DNA from: Aequorivita sp. H23M31 | GTDB taxonomy: Bacteria > Bacteroidota > Bacteroidia > Flavobacteriales > Flavobacteriaceae | DNA: 64,000 bases | Reading direction: 5' to 3' | Assembly (NCBI RefSeq): GCF_004022485.1 | Contig: NZ_CP034951.1 | Location: forward strand, 1 to 64,000 | Shown here: piece by piece, positions 8,001 to 20,117 of the stretch | How positions within the stretch are numbered: the first letter of the stretch is position 1 | How the letters are laid out: each line of letters opens with the position of its first letter | Program-made: the position numbers and the translations under genes | The notes under the pieces: model-generated | Databases searched by the model: none | The model's input: the letters and a program-made list of their open reading frames with translations, nothing else | Told to the model about the DNA's origin: nothing

Positions 8001-8438
8001 ATGGCAAAAGAAGTCAGTAAAGTAGTTAAGTTGCAAGTTCGCGGAGGTGCTGCTAACCCTTCACCCCCAGTGGGACCTGCTCTTGGTGCCGCCGGTGTTA
8101 ATATTATGGAGTTCTGTAAGCAGTTTAATGCTAGAACCCAAGATAAGCAAGGTAAAGTATTGCCAGTAGCTATTACGGTTTTTAAAGACAAATCTTTTGA
8201 TTTTGTTATTAAAACTCCACCAGCCGCTGTACAGATACTTGAATTTGCAAAAGCTAAAAAAGGCTCTGGTGAACCACACGCAAAAAAGATAGCCACAATC
8301 TCTTGGGAACAAGTTAAAACTATCGCCGAGGACAAAATGTCCGATCTTAATGCCTTTACCATAGAATCAGCAATGAAGATGGTAGCAGGTACAGCGCGTT
8401 CCATGGGAGTTAAAATAAAAGGTGACGCACCTTTTTAA
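8001..8438 (+). CDS. rplK: 50S ribosomal protein uL11
   Basis: 145 residues. The N-terminal [21 protein letters not shown] is the uL11 signature (proline-rich hinge region contacting factors), and the C-terminal domain that binds the 23S GTPase centre ends with [12 protein letters not shown]. Part of the rplKAJL-rpoBC operon; 21 bp before rplA. Confidence 0.98.
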   Translation: MAKEVSKVVKLQVRGGAANPSPPVGPALGAAGVNIMEFCKQFNARTQDKQGKVLPVAITVFKDKSFDFVIKTPPAAVQILEFAKAKKGSGEPHAKKIATISWEQVKTIAEDKMSDLNAFTIESAMKMVAGTARSMGVKIKGDAPF

Positions 8439-8459
8439 TCTGAAAAAAGAATCTAGAAA

Positions 8460-9158
8460 ATGGCACGATTAACAAAAAAGCAAAAGGAAGCCCGCTCAAA
8501 AATAGAACCTAACAAGACCTATACAATAGCCGAAGCTTCTGCTTTAATAAAAGAGATCAGCAGCGTAAATTTTGATCCTTCTGTGGATATCGCAGTTCGT
8601 CTTAACGTGGACCCTCGTAAAGCCAATCAAATGGTGAGAGGTGTTGTTACCCTTCCGCACGGAACAGGTAAGGACGTGAAAGTTTTGGCATTGGTTACTC
8701 CAGATAAGGAGGCCGAGGCTAAAGAAGCTGGAGCAGATTACGTTGGACTTGATGAGTACCTCGATAAGATAAAAGGAGGTTGGACAGACGTTGATGTAAT
8801 TGTAACAATGCCTAGTGTAATGGGTAAATTGGGTCCCTTGGGACGAATTTTAGGGCCTCGTGGTCTTATGCCAAACCCAAAGACTGGTACCGTTACAATG
8901 GATGTTGCTAAGGCAGTTTCAGATGTAAAAGCTGGTAAAATCGACTTTAAAGTTGACAAAACCGGTATCGTACACGCAGCAATTGGAAAGGCATCTTTTG
9001 ACGCTGAGAAAATTGCAGGAAATGCAAGAGAATTATTATCAACCCTCGTTAAACTTAAGCCACAGGCAGCAAAAGGTGTTTACATAAAGAGTATCTATAT
9101 GTCTAGCACTATGAGCCCAGGAGTTGAAGTGGATACTAAAAGGTTTACTGAGCAGTAA
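8460..9158 (+). CDS. rplA: 50S ribosomal protein uL1
   Basis: 232 residues with the uL1 fold: basic N-terminus, [21 protein letters not shown], and the conserved [16 protein letters not shown] loop that binds rRNA and, in other bacteria, the operon's own mRNA. Twelve bases separate it from rplJ. Autoregulation by uL1 at the rplK leader is known in E. coli but no obvious mimic site was identified here. Confidence 0.98.
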   Translation: MARLTKKQKEARSKIEPNKTYTIAEASALIKEISSVNFDPSVDIAVRLNVDPRKANQMVRGVVTLPHGTGKDVKVLALVTPDKEAEAKEAGADYVGLDEYLDKIKGGWTDVDVIVTMPSVMGKLGPLGRILGPRGLMPNPKTGTVTMDVAKAVSDVKAGKIDFKVDKTGIVHAAIGKASFDAEKIAGNARELLSTLVKLKPQAAKGVYIKSIYMSSTMSPGVEVDTKRFTEQ

Positions 9159-9170
9159 AAACTGGAAATT

Positions 9171-9692
9171 ATGACTAGAGAAGAGAAATCACAAGTAATT
9201 GAAACGTTGACTGCCCAGTTGTCTGATAATGCCAATATCTATTTGGCAGATATTTCAGGCCTTAATGCAAGAAACACCACCAATCTACGCCGTGCTTGTT
9301 TTAAAGCTGGTGTTCGGTTAGAAGTAGTTAAGAATACATTGCTTAAAAAAGCAATGGAAAGTTCTGACAAGGACTTTGGCGAGTTGAAAGATATACTTAA
9401 AGGAAATACTTCCCTTATGTTTTCTGAAACAGGTAATGCACCGGCCAAGGTAATTAAAGAATTCAGAAAAAAATCTGATAAGCCTCTTTTGAAAGGTGCC
9501 TATATCCAAGAGTCAATTTACGTTGGCGATAATCAATTGGATAGTTTGGTTGAACTTAAATCTAAAGATGAACTTGTTGGAGAAATCATCGGGTTGCTAC
9601 AATCTCCTGCTAAAAATGTTATCTCTGCTCTTAAGAGTGGTGGAAATACAATTGCAGGCCTTGTTAAAACCTTATCCGAAAGAGAAGGATAA
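9171..9692 (+). CDS. rplJ: 50S ribosomal protein uL10
   Basis: 173 residues. Starts with TREEKSQVIETLTAQL and contains the RNA-binding region NTTNLRRACFKAGVRLEVVKNTLLKKA; the C-terminal helix holds bL12 dimers. It forms the base of the ribosomal stalk. Followed by a 92-bp gap with a small hairpin around CCCATTAGTGGGG, then rplL. Confidence 0.97.
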   Translation: MTREEKSQVIETLTAQLSDNANIYLADISGLNARNTTNLRRACFKAGVRLEVVKNTLLKKAMESSDKDFGELKDILKGNTSLMFSETGNAPAKVIKEFRKKSDKPLLKGAYIQESIYVGDNQLDSLVELKSKDELVGEIIGLLQSPAKNVISALKSGGNTIAGLVKTLSEREG

Positions 9693-9784
9693 AAATTTTC
9701 CTCTGGAATCCCATTAGTGGGGCTGGGGTCAAACATTGCACTAATTAATATATATAAACACAATTATTTTTAAAAACGATAGAA

Positions 9785-10159
9785 ATGGCAGATTTGAAAG
9801 ATTTCGCAGAAAAATTGGTTAACCTAACAGTAAAAGAAGTTAATGAGTTAGCTACTATTTTAAAAGACGAGTATGGCATCGAGCCTGCTGCTGCAGCTGT
9901 AGCTGTTGCTGCTGGAGGTGGTGCTGCCGCTGAAGAAGTTGAAGAGCAATCAGAATTCGACGTAATTCTTAAAGCCGCTGGAGCTTCTAAACTTGCAGTT
10001 GTAAAACTTGTAAAAGAACTTACTGGTGCTGGTCTTAAAGAAGCAAAAGAATTGGTTGATAATGCTCCTTCTCCAATAAAAGAAGGTATTTCCAAAGATG
10101 AAGCTCAGGCTTTAAAAGCACAATTGGAAGAAGCGGGTGCTGAAGTTGAGCTTAAGTAA
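9785..10159 (+). CDS. rplL: 50S ribosomal protein bL12 (L7/L12)
   Basis: 124 residues: N-terminal dimerisation helix, an Ala/Gly-rich hinge (about 35-50) and the C-terminal factor-binding domain with the conserved [20 protein letters not shown]. It recruits translation GTPases to the ribosome. A strong hairpin follows before rpoB. Confidence 0.98.
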   Translation: MADLKDFAEKLVNLTVKEVNELATILKDEYGIEPAAAAVAVAAGGGAAAEEVEEQSEFDVILKAAGASKLAVVKLVKELTGAGLKEAKELVDNAPSPIKEGISKDEAQALKAQLEEAGAEVELK

Positions 10160-10183
10160 GCTCCATAGTTTCCCAAACCCCTA

Positions 10184-10221
10184 GGTTTAGGTCTTCTCGA
10201 TTGCCGAGAAAGACCTAAACC
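10184..10221 (+). promoter_or_regulatory. Long hairpin between rplL and rpoB
   Basis: GGTTTAGGTCTTCTCG (10184-10199) pairs with the complementary strand at 10205-10221 with one bulged base and a short loop. No T tract follows directly (ATTTTGCG), so it looks like an attenuator or RNase III-type processing site. E. coli has both kinds of element at the same place between rplL and rpoB; the role here is inferred. Confidence 0.75.
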
Positions 10222-10294
10222 ATTTTGCGTATATAATGGTTAATACCTTTTTATACGATTTTCATTTTCATTTTAATTAAAATTCCGTCCATAG

Positions 10295-13200
10295 ATGTCA
10301 GCAACGCAAACTGAAAGATTGAATTTTTCCTCTGTTAAAAATAAGCCGGCTTATCCCGACTTTTTGGACATTCAGATAAAATCCTTCCAGGATTTTTTCC
10401 AATTGGAAACCAAATCAGAAGAAAGAGGCCAAGAGGGATTGTACAAAACCTTTTTGGAAAACTTCCCAATTACCGATACCCGGAATCAATTTGTTTTAGA
10501 GTTTTTAGACTATTTCGTGGACCCACCAAGATATTCCATACAGGAATGTATTGAGCGTGGGCTTACGTATAGCGTCCCTTTAAAAGCAAGATTGAAACTG
10601 TACTGTACAGATGCCGAACACGAAGATTTTGAAACCATAGTACAGGATGTATATCTAGGCACAATTCCTTATATGACTCCCAGCGGAACTTTCTGCATTA
10701 ACGGAGCCGAACGAGTGGTTGTTTCCCAGCTTCACCGTTCCCCAGGGGTTTTCTTCGGCCAGTCGTTCCACGCAAATGGAACCAAATTATATTCTGCCCG
10801 TGTTATTCCTTTTAAAGGTTCTTGGATCGAATTTGCAACCGATATCAACAGCGTTATGTACGCGTATATCGACCGTAAGAAAAAATTACCTGTAACCACT
10901 CTTTTCCGAGCCATCGGTTTCGAAAGAGATAAGGATATTCTAGAAATATTTGATCTAGCGGAAGAAGTAAAGGCCTCAAAAACCGGTCTTAAAAAATACA
11001 TTGGCCGTAAATTGGCCGCCCGCGTGCTGAAAACTTGGCATGAGGATTTTGTTGATGAGGATACAGGCGAAGTAGTTTCTATTGAGCGTAACGAAATCAT
11101 TTTGGATCGTGATACTGTTCTAGAGAAGGAGCATATCGACGAAATCCTGGATTCAGGAACAAAAGCGATTTTGTTGCACAAAGAGGATAACCAGGTTGGA
11201 GACTATGCCATTATCCACAATACTTTGCAAAAGGACCCTACCAACTCAGAAAAAGAAGCGGTAGAACATATATACAGACAACTACGTAACGCAGAGCCGC
11301 CAGATGAAGAGACTGCACGTGGAATTATCCACAAGCTTTTCTTCAGTGACCAAAGGTATAACCTAGGAGAAGTTGGGCGTTACAGAATGAACAAAAAACT
11401 TAATCTTGATATCCCAATGGAAAAGCAAGTGCTTACCAAGGAGGATATCATTACCATAGTTAAATATTTAATCGAGCTTATCAATTCCAAAGCTGAAATT
11501 GATGATATCGATCATCTTAGTAACCGTCGTGTTCGAACTGTTGGAGAGCAACTTTCCCAACAATTCGGGGTAGGACTTGCCCGTATGGCTCGTACCATTC
11601 GTGAACGTATGAACGTTCGTGACAACGAGGTGTTTACTCCTATAGATTTGATTAATGCGAAGACTCTTTCTTCAGTTATTAATTCATTCTTTGGAACCAA
11701 TCAACTTTCACAATTTATGGACCAGACCAATCCACTTGCAGAGATTACGCATAAGCGTCGTCTTTCAGCACTTGGACCAGGAGGTCTTTCCCGTGAAAGA
11801 GCAGGGTTTGAGGTACGTGACGTTCACTATACCCACTACGGAAGACTTTGCCCAATTGAAACTCCTGAAGGACCGAACATTGGTTTGATTTCCTCACTAT
11901 CCGTTTACGCGAAGGTGAATAATCTTGGGTTTATAGAAACACCTTATCGCAAGGTTGTTGATGGTAAAATTGATTTCAAGAATGAACCTATCTATCTTTC
12001 TGCAGAAGAGGAAGAGGATATGCACATTGCCCAGGCTAACATCCATATGACCGACAATGGTGAGATTGATGTTGAGAAGGTAATTGCGAGAATGGAGGGT
12101 GACTTCCCATTGGTTGAGCCCACAGTACTCGACTATGCCGACGTTGCTCCTAACCAGATTGCATCTATTTCGGCCTCTCTTATTCCTTTCTTGGAACATG
12201 ATGATGCGAACCGTGCACTTATGGGATCAAACATGATGCGTCAGGCCGTTCCTTTGTTGATCGCAGATTCACCAATCGTTGGAACAGGACTTGAAAGACA
12301 AGTAGCTTCCGATAGCCGTGTTTTGATAAATGCTGAAGGCGATGGTGTGGTAGAATATGTTGATGCAAATGAAATCACCATTAAGTACGACCGCACCGAT
12401 GAGGAAAGAATGGTAAGTTTTGACAGTGATTCAAAAACATACCAGTTGGTAAAGTTCAGAAAAACAAACCAAGGTACTTCCATAAACTTGAAACCTATCG
12501 TCCGTAAAGGTGATAGAGTTAAAAAGGGACAGGTGCTTTGTCAAGGTTATGCTACCGAAAAAGGAGAACTTGCTTTAGGACGAAACATGAAGGTTGCCTT
12601 CATGCCTTGGAAAGGGTACAACTTTGAGGATGCTATTGTTATTTCTGAAAAAGTGGTTCGTGAAGATATTTTCACTTCTATCCACGTTGATGAGTATTCA
12701 TTGGAAGTTAGAGATACCAAATTAGGTAACGAAGAATTGACCAATGATATTCCAAATGTTTCGGAAGAAGCTACAAAAGATTTGGATGAGTACGGAATGA
12801 TCCGTATTGGTGCGGAGGTGAAACCGGGCGATATCCTTATCGGGAAAATTACTCCAAAAGGAGAAAGCGATCCTACTCCTGAAGAAAAGCTTTTGCGCGC
12901 CATTTTTGGTGATAAAGCTGGAGATGTTAAAGATGCTTCATTAAAAGCTTCACCCTCATTAAATGGTGTGGTAATTGATAAAAAGCTATTTGCCCGTGCC
13001 GTTAAGGATAAGCGCAAACGTGCTAAGGATAAAGAAGACATCGCCGAATTGGAAGCAAAATACGAAGCTAAATTCGTCACTTTGCAGGATGTATTGGTTG
13101 AAAAATTATTTGCGATTGTTGGTGGAAAGACAGCTCAAGGCGTAAGTAATGATCTAGGAGAAGTTATTTTCCCTAAAGGTAAAAAATACACCCTGAAGAT

Positions 13201-14104
13201 GCTCAATTCGGTGGATGATTACACCCACTTAACAGGTACTTGGGCAACAGATGAAGAAACCAATACATTGGTTGCAGATTTGATGCACAATTACAAGATT
13301 AAAGAAAACGACCTTCAAGGAAACTTACGTCGTGAGAAGTTTACTATCTCTGTTGGAGATGAGCTTCCTTCTGGAATCTTGAAACTTGCTAAAGTGTATA
13401 TTGCTAAAAAACGTAAACTGAAAGTTGGGGATAAGATGGCGGGTCGTCACGGAAACAAGGGTATTGTTGCCCGAATTGTACGGGACGAAGATATGCCATT
13501 CTTGGAAGATGGAACTGCTGTAGATATCGTATTGAACCCTCTTGGTGTACCATCGCGTATGAACATTGGGCAGATTTATGAGACAGTTCTTGGATGGGCC
13601 GGACAAAAATTAGGGCGCAAATTTGCAACTCCTATTTTTGATGGTGCTTCTATAGACCAGATAAACGAGTTTACCGATGAGGCTGGTGTACCAAGATACG
13701 GACATACTTTTCTATACGATGGTGGAACTGGAAAACGCTTTGATCAACCTGCAACAGTAGGGGTAATCTATATGCTGAAACTAGGACATATGGTTGATGA
13801 TAAGATGCACGCACGATCCATTGGGCCATACTCACTTATTACGCAACAACCGCTTGGTGGTAAAGCACAATTTGGAGGACAGCGTTTTGGAGAGATGGAG
13901 GTTTGGGCCTTGGAAGCTTATGGAGCTTCCAGCACCCTTAGAGAAATATTGACTGTTAAATCTGATGATGTTATTGGACGTGCAAAAACCTACGAGGCAA
14001 TCGTTAAAGGTGAAAACATGCCCGAGCCAGGACTTCCTGAATCTTTTAACGTGTTGATGCACGAATTAAAAGGTCTGGGTCTTGACATTAGATTAGAAGA
14101 ATAA
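10295..14104 (+). CDS. rpoB: DNA-directed RNA polymerase subunit beta
   Basis: 1269 residues. Recognisable blocks include [16 protein letters not shown] in the beta protrusion, the rifampicin-binding region ([20 protein letters not shown], about 11715-11790), [16 protein letters not shown], and the C-terminal clamp part with [19 protein letters not shown]. The residues equivalent to E. coli D516, H526 and S531 are the sensitive (wild-type) ones. Second-largest catalytic subunit of RNA polymerase; co-transcribed with rplKAJL and rpoC. Confidence 0.99.
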   Translation: MSATQTERLNFSSVKNKPAYPDFLDIQIKSFQDFFQLETKSEERGQEGLYKTFLENFPITDTRNQFVLEFLDYFVDPPRYSIQECIERGLTYSVPLKARLKLYCTDAEHEDFETIVQDVYLGTIPYMTPSGTFCINGAERVVVSQLHRSPGVFFGQSFHANGTKLYSARVIPFKGSWIEFATDINSVMYAYIDRKKKLPVTTLFRAIGFERDKDILEIFDLAEEVKASKTGLKKYIGRKLAARVLKTWHEDFVDEDTGEVVSIERNEIILDRDTVLEKEHIDEILDSGTKAILLHKEDNQVGDYAIIHNTLQKDPTNSEKEAVEHIYRQLRNAEPPDEETARGIIHKLFFSDQRYNLGEVGRYRMNKKLNLDIPMEKQVLTKEDIITIVKYLIELINSKAEIDDIDHLSNRRVRTVGEQLSQQFGVGLARMARTIRERMNVRDNEVFTPIDLINAKTLSSVINSFFGTNQLSQFMDQTNPLAEITHKRRLSALGPGGLSRERAGFEVRDVHYTHYGRLCPIETPEGPNIGLISSLSVYAKVNNLGFIETPYRKVVDGKIDFKNEPIYLSAEEEEDMHIAQANIHMTDNGEIDVEKVIARMEGDFPLVEPTVLDYADVAPNQIASISASLIPFLEHDDANRALMGSNMMRQAVPLLIADSPIVGTGLERQVASDSRVLINAEGDGVVEYVDANEITIKYDRTDEERMVSFDSDSKTYQLVKFRKTNQGTSINLKPIVRKGDRVKKGQVLCQGYATEKGELALGRNMKVAFMPWKGYNFEDAIVISEKVVREDIFTSIHVDEYSLEVRDTKLGNEELTNDIPNVSEEATKDLDEYGMIRIGAEVKPGDILIGKITPKGESDPTPEEKLLRAIFGDKAGDVKDASLKASPSLNGVVIDKKLFARAVKDKRKRAKDKEDIAELEAKYEAKFVTLQDVLVEKLFAIVGGKTAQGVSNDLGEVIFPKGKKYTLKMLNSVDDYTHLTGTWATDEETNTLVADLMHNYKIKENDLQGNLRREKFTISVGDELPSGILKLAKVYIAKKRKLKVGDKMAGRHGNKGIVARIVRDEDMPFLEDGTAVDIVLNPLGVPSRMNIGQIYETVLGWAGQKLGRKFATPIFDGASIDQINEFTDEAGVPRYGHTFLYDGGTGKRFDQPATVGVIYMLKLGHMVDDKMHARSIGPYSLITQQPLGGKAQFGGQRFGEMEVWALEAYGASSTLREILTVKSDDVIGRAKTYEAIVKGENMPEPGLPESFNVLMHELKGLGLDIRLEE

Positions 14105-14223
14105 TCCAGTTAGATTATTCCGGTAGGGGCGTAATAAATTGCGTCCCTCGCCGCAAAGGTGTTTTAATGCACCTAAACAGACGTAATATATTATGTCTCT
14201 AACACAAATAATCATTTTTCACT

Positions 14224-17200
14224 ATGATGAATAGAAATAAAGAAAATACAGTACCGAGATTTAACCAGATTTCTATTGGCTTGGCTTCGCCTGAGTCTAT
14301 TTTGGCAGAGTCCAGAGGTGAGGTACTTAAACCTGAAACAATCAATTACCGTACGCACAAGCCAGAGCGTGATGGACTTTTCTGTGAGCGTATTTTTGGG
14401 CCTGTAAAGGACTACGAATGTGCTTGTGGTAAATACAAAAGAATCCGTTATAAAGGAATTGTTTGCGACCGTTGTGGAGTTGAGGTAACGGAAAAGAAAG
14501 TACGTCGCGATAGAGTAGGGCATATCAATTTGGTGGTGCCTGTTGCACATATTTGGTATTTCAGAAGTTTGCCAAATAAGATCGGTTATCTTTTAGGATT
14601 GCCGTCCAAGAAATTGGATATGATCATTTATTACGAACGATACGTGGTTATCCAGCCAGGTATCGCAAAATATGAAGGAGGAGAGGCAGTAAAGAAATTG
14701 GATTTCCTTACAGAAGAAGAATACCTAGCGATTCTAGATACCCTTCCGCAGGATAACCAATATCTTGAGGAAACAGATCCGAATAGATTTATCGCCAAAA
14801 TGGGAGCAGAGTGCTTGATCGATCTTTTACAACGAATCGATTTGAATACGCTGTCTTACAACCTGCGCCATAAAGCAAACAATGAAACTTCAAAACAACG
14901 TAAAACTGAAGCTTTAAAAAGACTTCAGGTTGTAGAGGCTCTTCGTGATGCAAACCAAACCCGAGAGAATAAAGCAGAATGGATGATTATGAAAGTAATC
15001 CCTGTAATTCCACCAGAGTTACGTCCATTGGTGCCACTTGATGGAGGACGTTTCGCAACTTCCGATTTGAATGATTTGTACCGTCGTGTAATTATCCGAA
15101 ACAATCGTTTAAAAAGATTGATGGAGATTAAAGCACCAGAGGTTATTCTTCGTAACGAAAAGAGAATGCTTCAGGAATCGGTAGACTCCTTGTTTGACAA
15201 CACCCGTAAATCTTCAGCAGTAAAAACTGACAGTAACCGACCCCTGAAATCTCTTTCAGATTCCTTAAAAGGAAAACAAGGTCGTTTCCGTCAAAACTTG
15301 CTTGGTAAACGTGTGGATTATTCTGCTCGTTCGGTAATTGTCGTTGGACCTGAATTGAAATTGTTCGAATGTGGTCTTCCAAAAGACATGGCTGCCGAAC
15401 TTTACAAACCTTTTGTCATCCGTAAATTGATTGAAAGAGGAATTGTAAAAACAGTAAAATCTGCAAAGAAAATTATTGATAAAAAAGAGCCTGTAGTTTG
15501 GGATATCCTTGAAAATGTTTTGAAAGGACACCCAGTGCTACTAAACCGTGCTCCAACCCTTCACCGTTTGGGGATCCAAGCGTTTCAGCCTAAATTGATC
15601 GAAGGAAAAGCTATCCAGTTGCACCCATTGGTGTGTACCGCATTTAACGCGGATTTCGATGGTGACCAAATGGCTGTCCATCTTCCACTTGGGCCAGAAG
15701 CTATCCTCGAAGCTCAATTGCTGATGCTTGCATCCCACAACATTTTGAACCCTGCAAATGGTTCACCAGTTGCGGTTCCTTCACAGGATATGGTTTTGGG
15801 TCTTTATTATATGACTAAGCTAAGAAAGTCAACACCTGAGCATAAAGTTAAAGGTGAAGGTCTTACTTTCTACTCTGCTGAGGAAGCAATTATAGCTTAC
15901 AACGAAGGAAGAGTGGATCTGAACGCAGAGATTAAAATCCGCACAGATGATTTTAATGAAAACAGGGAGTTGGTAAAACGAATTATTACTACAACCTTAG
16001 GGAGAGTGCTTTTCAATGAGAAAGTACCTGTAGAAGCCGGTTTCGTAAATGAGGTTTTAACCAAGAAATCGCTTAGGGATATTATTGGACAAATTCTGAA
16101 AGTTACCAACGTACCTACAACTTCTGCTTTCCTTGATGAGATAAAAACTCTTGGATATAAGTTTGCATTTGAAGGTGGATTATCTTTTAGTCTAGGTGAT
16201 ATTATTATACCAGAAGAGAAGAAAACACTTATTGATGATGCCAATTCACAAGTAGATAGCATTATCAATAGCTATAACATGGGTCTTATTACCAATAACG
16301 AACGTTATAACCAGGTAATTGATATTTGGACTGCAACCAACGCTGAGCTTACCGAATATTCTATGAAGAGAATTCGTGAGGATAAACAGGGCTTTAACTC
16401 GGTATATATGATGCTTGACTCTGGAGCGAGGGGTTCTAAGGAACAAATTCGACAGCTTACAGGTATGCGTGGATTGATGGCCAAGCCTAAAAAATCCAGT
16501 GCAGGGGGTGGGGAAATTATTGAAAACCCTATTCTTTCTAACTTTAAGGAAGGTCTTTCAATTCTGGAATATTTTATTTCCACTCACGGTGCTCGTAAAG
16601 GTTTAGCCGATACGGCTCTTAAAACGGCGGATGCGGGTTACTTGACACGTCGTTTGGTGGACGTTTCACAAGATGTTATTATAAACGTTGAGGATTGTGG
16701 AACGCTAAGAGGAATTGAAGTTCAATCGTTGAAGAAGAACGAGGAAGTTGTAGAAACTTTAGGTGCCAGAATCGTTGGACGTATAGCCCTTAATGATGTT
16801 ATCAATCCGTTGACCAAGGAATTGTTGGTAGCTTCGGGTGATCATATTACCGAAGAAATAGCTGAAGCAATTGAAGCTTCTCCGTTGGATAGTGTAGAAG
16901 TTCGTTCTGCGCTTACTTGCGAAGCTAAACAAGGTATCTGTTCTCAATGTTACGGTCGAAACCTAGCTACCAATAAAATGGTACAGCGAGGAGAAGCGGT
17001 TGGTGTTGTTGCAGCGCAATCCATTGGAGAGCCAGGTACACAGCTTACACTACGTACGTTCCACGTTGGAGGTATTGCAGGAAACATTTCTGAACAGAAT
17101 AAACTTACTGTTAAATTTAACGGAATCGCCGACATCGACGATTTGAAAACCGTTAAAGGAGAAGACAGTCAAGGGAAAGCTGTGGATATTGTTATTTCAC

Positions 17201-18525
17201 GTACTGCAGAGCTTAAACTTGTGGATAAGAAGACTAAAATTACTTTAAGTACAAATAACATTCCTTATGGTTCTACCCTTTATGTGAAAAATGGAGATAC
17301 CCTTCAAGCTGGAGATGTAGTTTGTTCTTGGGATCCATATAACGGTGTGATCATTTCAGAATTTGCTGGAAAGATTAAATATGAAAACATTGTTCAAGGG
17401 GTTACCTATCAAGTGGAAATTGATGAGCAAACTGGTTTCCAAGAAAAAGTAATTTCAGAGTCAAGAGATAAAAAACGAATCCCGACATTACAGATTCTTG
17501 GTAAAAAAGATGAGGTAATCCGTTCTTATAACTTGCCAGTTGGTGCCCACATTATGGTGGATGACAATGAGAAGATTAAGATTGGTAAGGTACTTGTGAA
17601 AATTCCAAGAAAATCTGCCAAGGCGGGAGATATAACTGGAGGTCTTCCAAGAGTTACGGAGCTTTTCGAAGCTCGTAACCCTTCAAACCCAGCTGTGGTT
17701 AGTGAGATTGACGGGGTTGTTTCTTTTGGAAAGATTAAACGAGGAAACCGTGAAATTATAATCGAATCCAGACTAGGAGATGTTAAAAAGTACTTGGTTA
17801 AACTTTCGAACCAAATCTTGGTTCAGGAGAATGACTATGTACGCGCAGGAATGCCACTTTCTGATGGTTCGATAACTCCAGAAGATATCCTAAGAATTAA
17901 AGGACCTTCTGAGGTACAACAATATCTTGTGAATGAAGTTCAGGAAGTATACCGTCTTCAGGGTGTTAAGATTAACGATAAGCACTTTGAAGTAGTTGTA
18001 AGACAGATGATGCGCAAGGTGAAAATAGAGGATTCTGGTGACACTACTTTCCTTGAGGACCAATTGGTTCATAAGGATGATTTTATCGAAGAAAATGATA
18101 AGATCTTCGGAATGAAAGTAGTTACCGACGCTGGAGATTCTCAAAACCTCACCGAAGGACAGATTCTTACCGCTCGTGCCTTAAGAGATGAAAACTCACT
18201 CTTAAGAAGAAACGATAAACAATTGGCCGAAGCGCGTGAAGCTGTTCCAGCAACCGCAACTCCCGTACTACAAGGTATTACAAGAGCTTCGCTTCAGACC
18301 AAATCATTTATCTCTGCGGCATCGTTCCAGGAAACCACTAAAGTATTGAACGAAGCGGCCGTTGCCGGTAAAGTTGATACCTTGGAAGGTTTGAAGGAAA
18401 ACGTTATTGTAGGACATAAAATACCAGCCGGAACAGGTATGCGTGCTTATGACTCAATAATTGTTGGCTCCAAACAGGAGTTGGAGGAAATGAACCGTAT
18501 GAAGCAAGAAGTAAATTATAATTAA
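14224..18525 (+). CDS. rpoC: DNA-directed RNA polymerase subunit beta'
   Basis: 1433 residues. N-terminal zinc ribbon ([19 protein letters not shown], about 14419-14475), bridge and clamp elements, and the catalytic magnesium loop [10 protein letters not shown] (about 15644-15673). The second zinc site ([15 protein letters not shown]) and [19 protein letters not shown] of the trigger region are present. The 120-bp rpoB-rpoC gap has minor hairpins (AGGTG/CACCT) but no promoter was recognised. Confidence 0.99.
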   Translation: MMNRNKENTVPRFNQISIGLASPESILAESRGEVLKPETINYRTHKPERDGLFCERIFGPVKDYECACGKYKRIRYKGIVCDRCGVEVTEKKVRRDRVGHINLVVPVAHIWYFRSLPNKIGYLLGLPSKKLDMIIYYERYVVIQPGIAKYEGGEAVKKLDFLTEEEYLAILDTLPQDNQYLEETDPNRFIAKMGAECLIDLLQRIDLNTLSYNLRHKANNETSKQRKTEALKRLQVVEALRDANQTRENKAEWMIMKVIPVIPPELRPLVPLDGGRFATSDLNDLYRRVIIRNNRLKRLMEIKAPEVILRNEKRMLQESVDSLFDNTRKSSAVKTDSNRPLKSLSDSLKGKQGRFRQNLLGKRVDYSARSVIVVGPELKLFECGLPKDMAAELYKPFVIRKLIERGIVKTVKSAKKIIDKKEPVVWDILENVLKGHPVLLNRAPTLHRLGIQAFQPKLIEGKAIQLHPLVCTAFNADFDGDQMAVHLPLGPEAILEAQLLMLASHNILNPANGSPVAVPSQDMVLGLYYMTKLRKSTPEHKVKGEGLTFYSAEEAIIAYNEGRVDLNAEIKIRTDDFNENRELVKRIITTTLGRVLFNEKVPVEAGFVNEVLTKKSLRDIIGQILKVTNVPTTSAFLDEIKTLGYKFAFEGGLSFSLGDIIIPEEKKTLIDDANSQVDSIINSYNMGLITNNERYNQVIDIWTATNAELTEYSMKRIREDKQGFNSVYMMLDSGARGSKEQIRQLTGMRGLMAKPKKSSAGGGEIIENPILSNFKEGLSILEYFISTHGARKGLADTALKTADAGYLTRRLVDVSQDVIINVEDCGTLRGIEVQSLKKNEEVVETLGARIVGRIALNDVINPLTKELLVASGDHITEEIAEAIEASPLDSVEVRSALTCEAKQGICSQCYGRNLATNKMVQRGEAVGVVAAQSIGEPGTQLTLRTFHVGGIAGNISEQNKLTVKFNGIADIDDLKTVKGEDSQGKAVDIVISRTAELKLVDKKTKITLSTNNIPYGSTLYVKNGDTLQAGDVVCSWDPYNGVIISEFAGKIKYENIVQGVTYQVEIDEQTGFQEKVISESRDKKRIPTLQILGKKDEVIRSYNLPVGAHIMVDDNEKIKIGKVLVKIPRKSAKAGDITGGLPRVTELFEARNPSNPAVVSEIDGVVSFGKIKRGNREIIIESRLGDVKKYLVKLSNQILVQENDYVRAGMPLSDGSITPEDILRIKGPSEVQQYLVNEVQEVYRLQGVKINDKHFEVVVRQMMRKVKIEDSGDTTFLEDQLVHKDDFIEENDKIFGMKVVTDAGDSQNLTEGQILTARALRDENSLLRRNDKQLAEAREAVPATATPVLQGITRASLQTKSFISAASFQETTKVLNEAAVAGKVDTLEGLKENVIVGHKIPAGTGMRAYDSIIVGSKQELEEMNRMKQEVNYN

Positions 18526-18539
18526 ATAATTTAGAATAG

Positions 18540-18574
18540 CGATGTACGATTTGAAATTATTAAATCGTACATCG
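18540..18574 (+). promoter_or_regulatory. Hairpin between rpoC and the DUF3467 gene
   Basis: CGATGTACGATTT (18540-18552) and AAATCGTACATCG (18562-18574) form a perfect 13-bp stem with a 9-nt loop. No T run follows, so a simple terminator is unlikely; an attenuating or mRNA-stabilising stem is more plausible. Confidence 0.75.
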
Positions 18575-18599
18575 TCTATCATAAATCCGATATCAAATT

Positions 18600-18917
18600 A
18601 TGGCAGATCAAAAAAAACAGCCCAATCAGGGACAGATAAATATCGAACTGGATGAGACCGTAGCTCAAGGTATATATAGCAACTTGGCAATTATAAACCA
18701 TTCCGTATCGGAATTCGTAGTGGATTTTGTTACCATTATGCCTGGAATTCCAAAGAGCAAGGTTAAGTCAAGAATCATTTTGACCCCGCAGCACGCTAAA
18801 AGATTTTTAAAGGCTTTGAATGACAATGTCAAGCGTTTTGAAAATGCTCACGGTGAGATAAAGGATTATGAGCAACCACCAATACCACTTAATTTTGGTC
18901 CTACTGGAGAAGCATAA
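18600..18917 (+). CDS. DUF3467 family protein
   Basis: 105 residues, acidic-neutral and without membrane segments. The core NIELDETVAQGIYSNLAIINHSVSEFVVDFVTIMPG and the C-terminal RIILTPQHAKRFLKALNDNVKRFE are the hallmarks of DUF3467, a small family of unknown function. It lies 74 bp after rpoC on the same strand and before a strong terminator, so it is probably the last gene of the RNA polymerase operon. The link to rpoC suggests a role in transcription or growth control, but nothing in the sequence shows it. Confidence 0.85.
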   Translation: MADQKKQPNQGQINIELDETVAQGIYSNLAIINHSVSEFVVDFVTIMPGIPKSKVKSRIILTPQHAKRFLKALNDNVKRFENAHGEIKDYEQPPIPLNFGPTGEA

Positions 18918-19004
18918 ATAAGTGTTCTGTGGTCAGTATTCATTAGGAAGTATTTCTTTTCTAATTGGAATTTGATCTCGAAATAAATTTTAGACAAAAA
19001 ATCG

Positions 19005-19037
19005 ATAAAGCCTTCTGAATTTTTCAGGAGGCTTTAT
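19005..19037. terminator. Bidirectional terminator between DUF3467 and oxyR
   Basis: ATAAAGCCTTCTGAA (19005-19019) pairs with TTCAGGAGGCTTTAT (19023-19037) with one G-T pair and a 3-nt loop. On the minus strand six T follow shortly after the stem; on the plus strand TAATTTTAG follows. It separates the rpoBC operon from the convergent oxyR. Confidence 0.88.
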
Positions 19038-19083
19038 TAATTTTAGAGATGGGTGAAACCTGGAACCTGAAACCTGATAATTC

Positions 19084-20022
19084 CTATTTCTTCTTCGGAC
19101 TGATAATCTTTACATCCTGAAAAGCAATTGCACCTCGAATAACACCCGAAATTATATCGTAAAGTGCGTTGGTAATCTGCATTTTTAATTCATTCGTGCT
19201 ATATATGAGGCTGATTTCTCTTGCGGGGGATGGGTTTTTGAAATATTTCAAGTTCTTTGTTTTGTTAGTAGGAATATCTAAGGTATTTAAATAGGGAAGG
19301 AGCGTCATTCCCAATCCCTCGTCGGATAATTTGACCAAAGTTTCAAAACTTCCACTTTCCAATTGGAATTTCTCATGGGTCTGGTTTTTGGAAGCTTTAC
19401 ATAAATTAATTATTCCATCCCTAAAACAGTGGCCATCTTCTAACAACAGAATATCCTGGATATCCAAATCCTCCTTCTCTAAATCCTTTTTAGCATACAA
19501 TCGATGGTTCTCTGGTATATATCCCACAAATGGCTCATAAAATAAGGGTCGCTCTTTTATTTTTGCTTGCTCCAACGGCGTAGCGGCAATAGCAGCGTCT
19601 AGATATCCTTCATTTATTTGGGTAATTATTTCATCAGTATTTAATTCTTCAATTTTCAAATGTACTTTAGGATACCTATTTGAAAACGTTTTGAGAAACA
19701 TCGGGAGCAGGGTAGGCATTACCGTAGGAATGATGCCCAATTTGTACAATCCACCAATAAAACCTTTCTCTTGATCCACAACATCCTGCATCCGTTCAGA
19801 CTCATTTACGATACTGCGCGCCTGCTCAACAATTTTTTCCCCTACCGGAGTGAGTTCAATGGGTTTCTTTCCTCTGTCAAAAATAAGGATATCGAGTTCC
19901 TGTTCCAGTTTTTGAATTTGCATACTTAGCGTTGGCTGAGTGACAAATGTTTTTTCAGCAGCCTTCGTGAAATTCTGATGTTCAGCTACTGCCAAAACGT
20001 ATCTTAGTTGGGTAATTGTCAT
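19084..20022 (-). CDS. oxyR: OxyR, hydrogen peroxide-sensing LysR regulator
   Basis: 312 residues. N-terminal winged helix (1-60) with the LysR pattern YVLAVAEHQNFTKAAEKTFVTQPTLS split over residues 8-33. The C-terminal sensor domain contains EDGHCFRDGIINLC, with cysteines at 199 and 208, the same numbers and 9-residue spacing as the redox pair of E. coli OxyR. This distinguishes it from other LysR types. By family knowledge, disulfide formation activates catalase, peroxiredoxin and dps genes. No such target gene is adjacent. Confidence 0.93.
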   Translation of the reverse strand: MTITQLRYVLAVAEHQNFTKAAEKTFVTQPTLSMQIQKLEQELDILIFDRGKKPIELTPVGEKIVEQARSIVNESERMQDVVDQEKGFIGGLYKLGIIPTVMPTLLPMFLKTFSNRYPKVHLKIEELNTDEIITQINEGYLDAAIAATPLEQAKIKERPLFYEPFVGYIPENHRLYAKKDLEKEDLDIQDILLLEDGHCFRDGIINLCKASKNQTHEKFQLESGSFETLVKLSDEGLGMTLLPYLNTLDIPTNKTKNLKYFKNPSPAREISLIYSTNELKMQITNALYDIISGVIRGAIAFQDVKIISPKKK

Positions 20023-20039
20023 AGTAAGTATAATTTATA

Positions 20040-20047
20040 CAAATATA
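20040..20047 (-). promoter_or_regulatory. -7 box of oxyR
   Basis: TATATTTG on the minus strand, a full match to TAnnTTTG, 18 bp upstream of the oxyR start. A short leader results. No good TTTG was seen at -33. Confidence 0.55.
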
Positions 20048-20117
20048 AGGTTTGTATCGTTATTATCTATACTTAAACATTAGCATAACTCTAAAGACTT
20101 ATTGGATTAACAAGCTG

